DNA from: Paragorgia papillata
Lineage: Eukaryota > Cnidaria > Anthozoa > Scleralcyonacea > Coralliidae
Length of the DNA: 64,000 nucleotides
Direction of reading: 5' to 3'
NCBI GenBank assembly: GCA_035771165.1
Contig: JAWNZC010000100.1
Coordinates: forward strand, 3,173,501 to 3,237,500
Each line of letters begins with the position of its first letter. Position 1 is the first letter of the stretch. The notes under the pieces are model-generated. The model saw nothing but the letters and a program-made list of their open reading frames with translations, was not told where the DNA came from and ran no database searches. Of this stretch, positions 21,701-31,390 are shown piece by piece. A program made the translations under genes and the position numbers.

Positions 21701-22374
21701 GCAAGGCCAATGGTAAACCCTCCCGTGTACCTTATGCAAAAGGTGGATTTGAAGTTACTGGTTTACCTCAAGTTGTTGCTTTCCGAAAACCTAGTGGATA
21801 CGGATTCAAGCAGATCCGTGATATAATGAAAAGTGTTGAAAATGTTAAGTTCACAATGAAAGAAAAGGAACCAGAACTTGATAGCTTGGGACAACCGCCA
21901 TCTACCACCAAGGAAGCAAACTATTCCCAAATCTCGCAAAAGATTCTTGATGTGGAGAAAATAACTGCTTGTTTGTCAAAACATGAACTTACTACTAAGA
22001 AAGATTTGAAAGTAGATATCGATTTGATGGAGAGTGAATTTAATTTGTTGACAACCGAGTTGAGCAATCATTTTGAGACTAATGCCATGACAGCTCTAGT
22101 TGATAACTACAAAATTAGCAAGGCCCATCGAGGTTATGTGCTGCCAGTATATACGTATACTGAAGAACCATACTGGTTATTTTACTATCCTGGTAATTCA
22201 GCAAAAATTGAAGGATTGCACCCAGATGACAAGATTTGAGGACACTGGCTCGATAAAACTCATCTAAGGTTGCAGTATGAATTTATTGTTGAAAATAGAG
22301 AAACATTTATTACTGCATTAAATCTTGTATGTCCCCAGGATAAAGAATTGGGATCACTGAGGCTGTGTCTCTAG
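21701..22374 (+). CDS. Exon with GTF2I-like repeat, in-frame TGA
   Basis: Begins after acceptor TATTTTTACAG. The first 45 residues (RVPYAKGGFEVTGLP, then KPSGYG and IRDIMKSVENVKFTM) match the layout of the second half of a GTF2I-like repeat, a DNA-binding fold known from TFII-I proteins. The remaining 130 residues are of unknown fold. A TGA at 22237-22239 ends the frame, but the same frame continues with coding-like sequence (HWLDKTHLRLQYEF...) for 44 codons to TAG at 22372-22374. This may be a nonsense mutation or a sequence error in an Arg codon. The first half of the repeat must lie in an upstream exon that was not found. Nuclear location is inferred from the domain. Confidence 0.5.
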
Positions 22375-22394
22375 ACTTTGACACATAGTCATAA

Positions 22395-22540
22395 ATATTA
22401 TATTGGTGTGTAAATATTGGTGTTGTGTAAATATTGGTGGTGTGTAAACATTTGTGGTGTGTAAATATGGGTGGTGCGTAAATATTGGTGGTGTGTAAAT
22501 ATTGGTGGTGCGTAAATATTGGTGGTGTGTAAATATTGGC
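22395..22540. repeat. 17-bp minisatellite
   Basis: Eight to nine copies of TATTGGTGGTGTGTAAA with variants (GGTGGTGCGTAAA), just downstream of the preceding exon. The minus-strand open frame over it is a repeat artefact. Confidence 0.9.
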
Positions 22541-22978
22541 GATAATGTTAATAATCTTAAAATTTTCTGAAAAATTTTTTCAGTGTTTTGCAGATCAATT
22601 ATTTGTCTCTCCATAATATAATACATACTATGGTGTACTACGGTACCCCTATTCGATTAATTTCATGTGTTTTGATATCTGTCAGATCATGTTTATGTTC
22701 ATTCCATGTAATGGATTGGACTAATGGTCATGACAGTATGTGCATGTATCTTAGTTAGCTAAAGTAATGTTCCAACTTGCATACAAATTTTCCCATTCAA
22801 CCAACTTCAACATGCATGGAAGCTACATCTGCATATTTATATCATGTTTGTGATTCAGTTTCAAAGTCTATCTTTAAAAATTGTACTACGAATTTTAAGG
22901 CTAAACAAACCAGGTAATACAGGAAAATTAATTATTTACAGTTACCGGTACGCACTAGATACGGACATGTCTCCTATG
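22541..22978. other. Non-coding stretch
   Basis: AT-rich; nothing recognised. Confidence 0.5.
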
Positions 22979-23203
22979 CAGGGGCGTAGCGTGCGGGGGG
23001 TTGTAGGGGGGTGTGACACCCCCCACGTTTTGGAAAACTTGTCGGCAAAACAGAGATTTTGCAGAGAAAAACGTGATTTGTCGGTAAATTGATCGGAAAT
23101 TGGTCGGTAAATTGGACATAAAAATGAGTTGGTCGGTAATTGAGGAAGCGCAATAGAGGTACACCCCCCCCCCCCCACTCAGAATGGTCACGATACGCCA
23201 ATG
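22979..23203. mobile_element. hAT-type MITE, 225 bp, 8-bp duplication
   Basis: Ends CAGGGGCGTAGCGTG and, on the other strand, CATTGGCGTATCGTG. The flanking 8-bp duplication CTCCTATG is exact (22971-22978 and 23204-23211). 8-bp duplications and CA.GGGCG-type ends fit hAT elements. There is no gene inside. Confidence 0.85.
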
Positions 23204-23278
23204 CTCCTATGTAACATTAGGTTACTACCCCTACCCATATATATAACATTAGGTTACCATTCCTACCTATATATATAT

Positions 23279-23490
23279 ATGCAACGCTCACTACCCTTGT
23301 GGAAGTTTGAGCACTCTGGGCCAATGCGCACTTCACGCTATCTGAATGTATTTCACCGATGCTTTCCCACATGCTGTTGTCACCGACGATCGCATGTGTA
23401 TAAGTAATTGGGGAAATTAATTCAGATTGTTCCAAGCTACACTGATGAGCTGTTGTACAGCGAAATACCGTGTCTGTAGATTGAACTATG
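23279..23490 (+). mobile_element. Hammerhead-bearing repeat unit 1
   Basis: A unit of about 210 bp from GCAACGCTCACTACCCTTG to the hammerhead (23436-23480) and the flank TGAACTATG. Units 2 and 3 repeat the same order on the same strand. Confidence 0.8.
23436..23480 (+). ncRNA. Hammerhead ribozyme, type I, copy 1
   Basis: CTACA / TGTAG stem I, core CTGATGA (23442-23448), stem II GCTGT-TGT-ACAGC, GAAA (23462-23465), then a very short stem III and predicted cleavage after GTC (C at 23474). In this copy one stem III base is T instead of C, still allowing a G-U pair. Confidence 0.85.
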
Positions 23491-23556
23491 TATGCTCCTT
23501 CACTTCGGTGTTGTTGAGCACTCTGTGAAGTTGACGTGGGTACCTATTAGCGATAA

Positions 23557-23749
23557 TGCAACGCTCACTACCCTTGTGGAAGTTTGAGCACTCTGGGCCC
23601 ATGCGCACTTCATGCTATCTGAATGTATTTCACCGATGCTTTCCCACATGCGGTTGTCACCGACGATCGGTGAAATTCATTCAGATTGTTCCAAGCTACA
23701 CTGATGAGCTGTTGTACAGCGAAACACCGTGTCTGTAGATTGAACTATA
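23557..23749 (+). mobile_element. Hammerhead-bearing repeat unit 2
   Basis: Same order as unit 1 (CTCACTACCCTTGTGG, GAGCACTCTGGGCCCATGCG, TTTCACCGATGCTTTCCC, hammerhead). Separated from unit 1 by about 65 bp and from unit 3 by a TA tract. Confidence 0.8.
23695..23739 (+). ncRNA. Hammerhead ribozyme, type I, copy 2
   Basis: All core elements are intact: CTGATGA at 23701-23707, GAAA at 23721-23724, predicted cleavage after C 23733. Stem I can extend past CTACA through one mismatch (AAC/TTG). Stem III has 3 bp counting the A-U closing pair, the minimal form known from Penelope-like elements. Confidence 0.88.
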
Positions 23750-23779
23750 TATATAATATATATATATATATAAATATAT

Positions 23780-23949
23780 ACGCTCACTACCCTTGTGGAA
23801 GTTTGAGCACTCTGGGCCCATGCGCACTTCACGCTATCTGAATGGATTTCACCGATGCTGTCCCACATGCCGTTGTCACTTTCAGATTGTTCCAAGCTAC
23901 ACTGATGAGCTGTTGTACAGCGAAACACCGTGTCTGTAGATTGAACTAT
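23780..23949 (+). mobile_element. Hammerhead-bearing repeat unit 3
   Basis: Same order, shortened in the middle (the CGACGATCG segment is missing before TTCAGATTG). Confidence 0.8.
23896..23940 (+). ncRNA. Hammerhead ribozyme, type I, copy 3
   Basis: Identical to copy 2 across core and stems; CTGATGA at 23902-23908, GAAA at 23922-23925, predicted cleavage after C 23934. Confidence 0.88.
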
Positions 23950-24040
23950 GTATTATAACATTAGGTTACCACGCCAGGCCATATAAATAACATTAGGTCC
24001 CACCCTAACCATATATATAACATTAGTTTACCACACCTAC

Positions 24041-24086
<46 letters not shown>

Positions 24087-24140
24087 CATTATGTTACCAC
24101 CCCTACCCATATATGTAACATTAGGGTACCACCCCTACCC

Positions 24141-24179
<39 letters not shown>

Positions 24180-24231
24180 ACATTAGGTTACCACCCCAAC
24201 CCATATAAATAACATTAAGTTCCCACCCTAA

Positions 24232-24272
<41 letters not shown>

Positions 24273-24277
<5 letters not shown>

Positions 24278-24404
24278 CAATCTACAGACACGGTGTTTCG
24301 CTGTACAACAGCTCATCAGTGTAGCTTGGAACAATCTGAATGAATTTCATCAATTACTTATACACATGCGATCGTCGGTGACAACCGCATGTGGGACAGC
24401 ATCG

Positions 24405-24407
<3 letters not shown>
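24273..24407 (-). mobile_element. Inverted hammerhead unit at the 3' end of the Penelope fragment
   Basis: The reverse complement matches units 1-3 from CACCGATGCTGTCCCACATG to the hammerhead and TTGAACTATATA. It follows the Penelope coding fragment in the same orientation, with a TA tract between, so the unit is best read as the terminal repeat of that Penelope family. Confidence 0.75.
24282..24325 (-). ncRNA. Hammerhead ribozyme, type I, copy 4
   Basis: The reverse complement equals copies 2 and 3 through core and stems. Confidence 0.88.
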
Positions 24408-24473
<66 letters not shown>

Positions 24474-24479
24474 AAAACG

Positions 24480-25189
24480 GGATCATCAGGCGACTGGAAA
24501 ATATCGGTTAGTGGGCTGCTTAAATGCGTTAGTTGGGGCGTGGGTGTGGGCGTCGAAACGTCCGGCGGATTCATTTGGAGCGTGGGTGTGGGCGTGGAAA
24601 CGTTGCGCGCATTCCTTTGATTGTTTAGGTTGATGATCCGAAATCTATTTTTGTGCCGACACGTCGAAACTATTTCTGATCTTTTGTTTAGTAAGAGTTG
24701 TTTGTCTGCCTTCATGATGAAAAGTTTTTCGTCCAAACATAAATTGCATCTTTTTGATCCTCCCGTGTAAGAAATTGAGTGTTTTAGTATAGACCAGGTT
24801 ATGTCGAAACTTTTTTTTTTTTTTTTTAGATTCCAAATGTATTTCGGAAGTTCCGTCTCCTTTGAATACTTTTTATTCTGGAAAGATTTAGTATGGTTAC
24901 GATATCGCTCTTTAAATGTACTTGCTGTCATGCCAATGTATTGCTTAGTGATGTTCGTGTTGCTTATGGAAATAGATGCCTTGTATACTATGTTGTTTGT
25001 CATGCATTGCCCACGTAGGGGGCAATTGTCCTTAATCCTGCAATTGCAACTGCTTGTAACTATGCTTCGTGGCTTGCTTTTCCTGATTGTGCGTGAATTA
25101 TGTTTCGTACTAATAGACTTGACGTTGTTCTTGCAACTATAGCTAATCTTGACTGTGTTTCTGTTAATCTTGACTGTTAATCTTGACAC
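24480..25189 (-). pseudogene. Penelope-like retroelement, C-terminal GIY-YIG endonuclease part
   Basis: The minus-strand frame carries the Cys-rich motif CNCRIKDNCPLRGQC, then NIVYKA and YIGMTASTFKERYRNH of a GIY-YIG nuclease, then ELPKYIW, SKRCNLCLDEK and LLNKRSEIVSTCRHKNRF, all standard in the endonuclease region of Penelope-like elements. The reverse transcriptase is absent, so the copy is 5'-truncated. It ends in a Thr-Pro-rich tail that runs into a TA tract. It sits inside the satellite. The frame itself is open and may derive from a recent copy. Confidence 0.85.
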
Positions 25190-25460
25190 TCTCTAACATT
25201 TCGTGAACCAAAGCTCACTTATATATATATATATATATATATATATAACATTAGGTTACGACCCCTACCCATATATCTAACATTAGGTTACCACCCCTAC
25301 CCATATATGTAACATTAGATTACCACGCCTACCCATATATATAACAGGTTGTCAGCGCTACCCATATATATATAACATTAGGTTACCATCCCTACCCATA
25401 TTATGTAACATTAGGTTACCATCGCTACCCATATATGTAATATTAGGTTACCATTAGTAC

Positions 25461-25498
<38 letters not shown>

Positions 25499-25549
25499 CA
25501 TTAGGTTACCACCCCAACCCATATAAATAACATTAGGTTCCCACCCTAA

Positions 25550-25613
<64 letters not shown>

Positions 25614-25714
25614 CATTAGTTTACCACCCCTACCCATTGCATATATATAACATTAGTTTACCACCACTACCCATATATATAACATTAGGTTACCACCCCT
25701 ACCCATAAAAAAAC

Positions 25715-26030
25715 GCCACAGGTCTGTTACAGCCTGTTGCAACTACAGGCCTGATACAGGTATATCATAGCTGTTACAGGCTGTAGACGTCCACAGACTG
25801 TTCAGAACTGACAGCATCAGACTGCAACAGACTGTTGGTCCGTCAGTGCTGTATCAGTCTGATATAAAAGCATGATACAGGTATGTTGACAACAGATCTG
25901 TAGACGTCTGTAAGAACAGGCGGTAACAGCTATGATGGGGCAACAGCACTGATGGAAGCTGTTGGTATCAGATAAATCAGGACTGACGATATCAGCACTG
26001 CAACAGCCATGTTGAACAGGTTGTGTCAGA
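25715..26030. repeat. Left CTGWTACAG motif cluster
   Basis: Degenerate 9-bp motifs (CTGTTACAG, CTGATACAG, CAACAGACTG, CTGTAGACGTC) recur about every 15-25 bp in both orientations. Confidence 0.6.
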
Positions 26031-26577
26031 CAGGGGCGAAACTAGAAAATTTCGAGGGCAGGGGTTGAACGCAAAAAAAGGGCAAAGTCGTTCAGTATTC
26101 TAAACAATTTGGGACACTAGATATCCTCGTTATGCTTTTTCGAGAACACTCAATACTAGAACCTCGGAAACACCATTATATTTGCAGCAATTTGAGCGAA
26201 CTTTTTCATCTAATTCTTGAAATTTTACTGTAAAAACGAAGAAATTATCACACCAACATACCCTACGGCTACAGGTTGCCAAAATCTATCTCTATCTCTA
26301 TGATTGGTTCATTTTCGCCTTGAGATTCGAAAGCTGAGCCCACAAATTCAGAAAAGTGGTTGTTTTTAGGAAAAACTTGGTGTAGCATATTACAAGCTGG
26401 GTACGAGATTGAAGCCGAACTAAATGCCTCTGAGTCTCGATCGCCAGATTTGCGGAGAATTGTATTGCGTACTACAAAAGACGATTAATTATTTGCTTAT
26501 CTAATGTCTAACCCAGTATTAGAGGTCTCACAAAAAGGGCAGGGGTTGCACCCCGCACCCCCCCAGTTGCGCCCCTG
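26031..26577. mobile_element. CAGGGGCG-ended element, 5-bp duplication TCAGA
   Basis: Left end CAGGGGCGAAACTAG, right end AGTTGCGCCCCTG, target duplication TCAGA at 26026-26030 and 26578-26582. The interior is shared, inverted, with 29790-30549 (GGTGTTTCCGAGG, AATTGCTGCAAAT). Non-coding. Confidence 0.85.
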
Positions 26578-26582
26578 TCAGA

Positions 26583-27540
26583 GCTGTTGGGAACTACGTG
26601 GATTTTCACGCGGTAACAGCGTCGCGACACGAATTTTTCGTGACTTTGTCAGCAAAAAAAGACAAGAGACTGAAGAGATCGAGTCAAGTGTCTGACATGG
26701 AAAAACAAAAAAACAAACAACACTTCTAAGTTATTGCTGAATGAATTAACAATAAAAAACTTTGGATGTTTATTTCAAACTTTGACGTCTTTCTGCGAAT
26801 GTTTTTTGTGGCGGAAATTACGTGCAACAAGTGTGTGGTTTTGTACAGACAGATTCAGCCCAGAATGTCTTGATGAAAATGAAAAGCGAAAAATCATCAC
26901 TCACTATTCTCGTTGGACATGACTGACTCGGGAGATATAACAGAAAGTTTGTTCCAGCAGTATGTACAGTACTAATTTGAAAGCTTGTGAAGCTCGTTTC
27001 TTCCAAAATGCGACGAAACACTGGTATTGAAACAAGGCAAAATTGGACTCTACAAAAGTTATGGCGTGAGCAGCAACAAAGTATTTTCCCTTTCCTTTTT
27101 CATAACGGGCTTTATGTTGCAATTCTAGCTCCACAAAGCTAAAGGTAAGTTTTAAAATCTAGTAAACTAGTCAAATTAATGATAATACAAAAAGATTAAG
27201 TTAGAAATAGAATTTCTGGACTAAGTAATTCTGTTGTTTTCCATAGAAAATAAGATTTATTTGTTTTATGCTGCACAGTCAGATCTTATATTCTTATTTA
27301 TAATTATATAACCATAAATCGATACACTTTAGAGGTGCATGGGGTGAGGGTGGGGTATTATTACATGTCAAAGAGACATATCTCAATATTTTATTATATT
27401 TTCATATTTTTTAAATGCACACAGCAAAGCCCTAATCCAGAAAATATAAAAACACTATAAAAATATTTATTCAGGTATCAAGAATAACATTTCATTATTT
27501 TTTTACAATTATGCATGGTAGTAAACATAATTTATTTTAA
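26583..27540. other. Unassigned stretch, one exon-like frame
   Basis: On the + strand, 27005-27140 reads RRNTGIETRQNWTLQKLW and further before a stop and an AAAGGTAAGT donor-like site. It could be an exon remnant of the large insertion's own gene, but no family is recognised. The rest is AT-rich. Confidence 0.25.
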
Positions 27541-27550
27541 GCTGTTTTCC

Positions 27551-28000
27551 AGTAACATAGCCAGGGTCTTGGGAGGGGGGAGGGGGTCTGGGGCATGCCC
27601 TTCCAAAAAGTTTGGATTTCTGGTGTCTCTGAAACACTATTTCCGAGACAAGTATTTAAGAGTATTGTAATCTAAAAGCCATAAATTACATAATTTTGTT
27701 ACTATTATTAAACCAGAACATAGAATGTTCACATCAGAAATACTCAGAATATCTTTAGATTTATTTATAAACCTATGTAAAAACAAGTTGGAGGCATTTT
27801 ATATAGACCCTTAGTAATTTATAGCATATACATGCCTGCTATATATATAACATTACTGATCCACTCACTTGGCCTTAAAACAAGTGTAACCCCCCCCCCT
27901 ACAAGTTTCTCCAAGGATTTAAACCTTTCACGAGAATGGTCTTGGAGACCATTTGGGGGGTGATGGCCCTCCCCCCACAGCCCCCCTTGGCAAAGTCAGT
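27551..28000. mobile_element. 450-bp element with 10-bp duplication
   Basis: GCTGTTTTCC occurs exactly at 27541-27550 and 28001-28010. The element ends are imperfectly inverted: AGTAACATAGCCAGGG and, on the other strand, ACTGACTTTGCCAAGGG. C/G-rich subterminal runs are present. A 9-10 bp duplication suggests Mutator-like or IS4EU-like transposition. No gene inside. Confidence 0.7.
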
Positions 28001-28444
28001 GCTGTTTTCCATACCAATAAATTACCCTTATACAAACTGAGCCAAATTTAAAATATATTCAAAATAGTATGAGATATTTTATTTAACATTTCTTGTCTCA
28101 TATTTATCATTTAATAACAGGACAATGTATGCCACATGTTTAAAATGACTGTGTCTTCTAAATTTTTTGTAAAAATATTCAAGATCAAACTTAATTCGTC
28201 AACAATCTGAAAACTTAGTACAGTGGTATTATTAGAGTGGTATTATTCACAGTTAAACCTGTTTTTTCTTTTTTTTATAGCATGAAATGCAAGTTTATAT
28301 GCAATAACTTCATCAGCTGATATGGGAACAATATAGTACTGCAAGAGTAAAGATCTACTAAGTATGTGAGTTGTGGGCAAAAAACCCCAAGGCCTGGATT
28401 AAATAAATGAAACAGTTAAAAATTTAATTTTAAAATTAATGCAT

Positions 28445-29023
28445 CAGTCAATTCCAGCAATGCCCACCCCCCAGGACAATGCCGTGGGCATTTGGTCTTT
28501 CAGTATTTACCCAGAGCCAGGCATCAGTCTACCCCTGGGCATTTGTCGCGACCAAATATGTACGATTGTGGTTGCTGCTACACGCGCTTTGGGAATCCGT
28601 AGTGTATGCAAATCAGTAGTGTATGCAAATCAGATGCATTCAAATTATTTTCAATATTAATAATTGCACTACAATACGGAGGAAATTGAAGAGAAGATGG
28701 GAGCTCCATAAAACATGTACCTTGCCTCTGAATGATATAGATGGTCTGAATCTAAAGACCAACATTCTAGGATTTTCCTTGTGTAATATCCTGATGAAAT
28801 CCATCACCTACTCAAGCTTGTGTCAAACTGAAGATGTTTTGCAAAGAAATATCACCTTGGAAAGTGTGATGATCTACCCTGGCATCCATTTTGTTGCCCC
28901 AGGTGGGGCATTGTAGGGCCTTTTTTGCCCACCCCCATGGCATTCAGCATTAAAAAAAATTGAAAATGCAAATTCCTGGGGGTTGACCCGAGGGGGGGTT
29001 GTGGGCATTGCTGGAATTGACTT
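28445..29023. mobile_element. TIR element with AGTCAATTCCAGCAATGCCC ends
   Basis: The two ends share AGTCAATTCCAGCAATGCCC in inverted orientation and are flanked by ATGCAT on both sides (28439-28444 and 29024-29029). The interior holds more inverted GGGCATTG / CAATGCCC blocks, so it can fold extensively. The short + frames over it are not convincing as protein. Confidence 0.8.
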
Positions 29024-29069
29024 ATGCATAATAACTGTTATTTTAAACTTTGTTGGGTTTTTTTCTCAA

Positions 29070-29460
29070 TATGTAGCATCAGACCTGGCAAGGGGAATAT
29101 GATTATAATGAGATCTGACAGGTGTGTATTAGCTCAACATTTTTAAGGTTTAGAAAGTAATATGTCGTTCTTTTCTTCTCTTTGTATAGCTTGCCTAGTA
29201 GCTAGCAAGGAGAGAATTCAACCACAATAAAACCTAACAGGTGTGTATTAGGTTAGCATTTTTAAGATTTATAAATTCATGTCTTTTTTTCCCCTTCTCT
29301 TTATATACAGTATTAAGCCAGGCAAGGAGAAAATATATTGGGATCTAACAGGTGTACATTTGCTTAGCATTTTTGAGATTTAGAAACTAATAGTAATATG
29401 CCTTTCTTTTTTTCTTTATTTTAAGTGTACATGTATCCAGCTGGACAAAAAAATTATACA
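29070..29460 (+). repeat. Tandem ~122-bp units with splice-like borders
   Basis: Three good copies and one degenerate copy of a unit made of a pyrimidine-rich tract ending in TAG or CAG, a 26-51 bp segment (CCAGGCAAGGAGA type), then CAG|GTGTGTATT and a GCATTTTTAAGATTTA stretch. Each looks like acceptor - mini exon - donor. The mini exons differ in length and are not all multiples of three, so a protein-coding role is unlikely. Confidence 0.6.
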
Positions 29461-29789
29461 TTAATAGGTTGTAAGGTACTTTAATAACTATATATACTGT
29501 ATTGGTAGGTTACATTGTATCTAGTTTCTCAAAAATCAAAATATATATTTGTTTTCTCTAATTTATACAGTGTGACGGAATTTAAGAAATATGGGCTGCA
29601 GAATGTAGATTGCAAGATTAACTCAGCAATGTTTATACTTGAGGTATTACCTTAGTTTATAGTTTGGTTAATATTAATTGACAAAAAGTATTTGAAAACT
29701 AATGTAATGTTTTTCATCTTTCCTAGTTTTGACTACATAACGTATACTTTGCATCTTCTCAAGCCTGGATTTGTAAGTAAAGATTATAT

Positions 29790-30549
29790 CAGGGGCGCAA
29801 CTATGGCGGGGGGGGGGGGGTTGGGGGGGATGCAACCCCTGCCCTTTTTAACCCCTGCCCTTTTTGTGAGACCTCTAATACTAGGGTAGACATTAGATAA
29901 ACAAATAATTAATCGTCTGTTGTAGTACGCAATACAATAGTGGTTGTTGAGTGTTCTCGAAGAAGCATAACGAAGATATCTAGTATCCCAAATCAGTGCC
30001 CCAAATTTTTCGCAGATAAAGTTCTTTGCCTGTTTTGATAACCTGAATTTAACAAATGTCGAACTTTTCATGTGTCCGAGGGCAGAGGCATCTTAGAAGA
30101 ATTAATTAGAAGCTATTCAGTAATGTATAGGTATTTAATTATTGAAAGATTACGGCGACTCAAAATCTCAAACGGAGCAACGCAACCCCCAAAATATGTT
30201 CACTTTTGTGAAGTGTCGTCTGTCGAGGCTTCAATGCCCTGAACCAAAATTTCTTCGTTTATACAGTAAAATTTGAACTATACTCGCTGTAGAATTAGAT
30301 GAAAAAGTTCGCTCAAATTGCTGCAAATGGTGTTTCCGAGGTTCTAGATTTAAAAAATTTCCGGGGGAGGACCCCCGCACCCCCTACAATTCCGGTCAAT
30401 AATTGCCACTACTGTACTGCCCCCCCCCCCCCCCACTTTCTGACACCTTGCTACGGCACTGCAAATTGTTTAGAATACCGAATACGGAACGACTTGGCTC
30501 TTTTTTTGCGTTCAACCCCTGCCCTCGAAATTTTCTAGTTGCGTCCCTG
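29790..30549. mobile_element. CAGGGGCG-ended element, 5-bp duplication TATAT
   Basis: Left CAGGGGCGCAACTA, right TAGTTGCGTCCCTG, target duplication TATAT at 29785-29789 and 30550-30554. It shares interior blocks with 26031-26577 in inverted order plus extra central sequence. C-rich runs near both ends. Confidence 0.85.
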
Positions 30550-30554
30550 TATAT

Positions 30555-30904
30555 GCCTGATCATTTGTCTTTTCTTTTTGCAGTCGTACTATATGTGACT
30601 AAATTTATTGAAAAACGAAGTGTACAAATTCGTCGAAATGAAGATTTATAGTGGTGAAATGCTCTTTATTTTTGTAAATCTTAGTTGATAAGTATAAAAA
30701 ATAATAAAAATAGTTACCTGATGTTTCTGTCGCGTAGTTTTTTTGGCGTAGTTACTTCTGTGCACGTTTTTATTCCAGTTTTTTCTCAGATTTTTCGGCA
30801 GCAAACCAGTTTCGGAGTATACATGGGGAATTTTTGTACCGGCATTTTGTTTATCCACGCGTGGAATAATTAATCCACGCGAGTTTTCCACGCGATCTAT
30901 CAAC
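30555..30904. other. Unassigned stretch
   Basis: Minus-strand open frame 30646-30918 (RLIDRVENSRGLIIPRVDK) has no known relative. A CACGCGTGG-rich patch lies at about 30857-30892. Possibly part of the large insertion. Confidence 0.3.
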
Positions 30905-31050
30905 CTCACGCCTGACATAAGTGCTGATACAGACTGTGGTCATCATAGCTGTATCAGGGGTCGCTACATTATCTTGTTCAGAACTGATGGAATCATAATG
31001 TAACAGACCTGATATCAGTGCTGTTCGATGTTGTAACAGATCGTGCGCTT
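30905..31050. repeat. Right CTGWTACAG motif cluster
   Basis: Same motif set as 25715-26030 (CTGATACAG, AGCTGTATCAG, TGTAACAGA), placed just inside the right satellite border. Confidence 0.55.
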
Positions 31051-31054
31051 TTTG

Positions 31055-31390
31055 GTGTATATGTAACATTAGATTACCACCCCTACCCTGATATATATAA
31101 CAGGTTGTCACCGCAACCCATATATATAACATTAGGTTACCATCCCTACCCATATTATGTAACATTAGATTACAACCCTACCCATATATGTAAGATTAGG
31201 TTACCACCCCTAACTATATTATGTAACAATAGGTTACCACCCCTACCCATATTATGTAACATTAGGTTACCACCCTTACCCATATTATGTAACATTAGAT
31301 TACAACCCTACCCATATATGTAAGATTAGGTTACCACCCCTAACTATATTATGTAACATTAGGTTACCACCCCTACCCATATTATGCAAC
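31055..31390. repeat. Continuation of the 'aacattaggttacc' satellite
   Basis: Nine to ten units of about 33 bp, TAACATTAGGTTACCACCCC with TACCCATATTATG spacers; a block of about 120 bp (31160-31280 against 31280-31390) is repeated almost exactly, showing higher-order duplication. Confidence 0.9.

Larger units (their letters stand above)
23212..25706. repeat. TA-rich 'aacattaggttaccacccctaccc' satellite array
   Basis: Degenerate units of about 32-35 bp, AACATTAGGTTACCACCCC followed by TACCCATATATA, separated by TA tracts of variable length (long tracts at about 24042-24084, 24234-24273, 24408-24471, 25217-25245, 25464-25496 and 25554-25611). The array is broken by the hammerhead units and the Penelope fragment and resumes at 31055-31390 beyond a large insertion. 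Confidence 0.9.
25707..31050. mobile_element. Large insertion with CTGTTACAG-rich ends (candidate TIR element)
   Basis: The satellite stops at 25706 and resumes at about 31055. Just inside each border lie similar inverted sequences: AACGCC.AC then TCTGTTACA on the left; GCGCACGATCTGTTACA on the other strand at the right. Both borders are crowded with CTGATACAG, CTGTTACAG and CAACAG motifs (25715-26030 and 30905-31045), like subterminal transposase-binding repeats. If correct, one 5.3-kb element entered the satellite and later collected nested elements. No transposase gene is recognised. Confidence 0.45.

Noticed and set aside
22942..23201. Three overlapping minus-strand frames with Pro/Thr and Cys
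   Set aside because: They lie within the 225-bp hAT MITE and read its C-runs; no protein family.
24350..24480. Continuation of the Penelope frame through Tyr-Ile repeats
   Set aside because: This is translation of a TA tract; the coding part ends before it.
23212..25706. Regular repeats with spacers, reminiscent of a CRISPR array
   Set aside because: Spacers are only TA tracts, units vary in length, and the DNA is animal nuclear.
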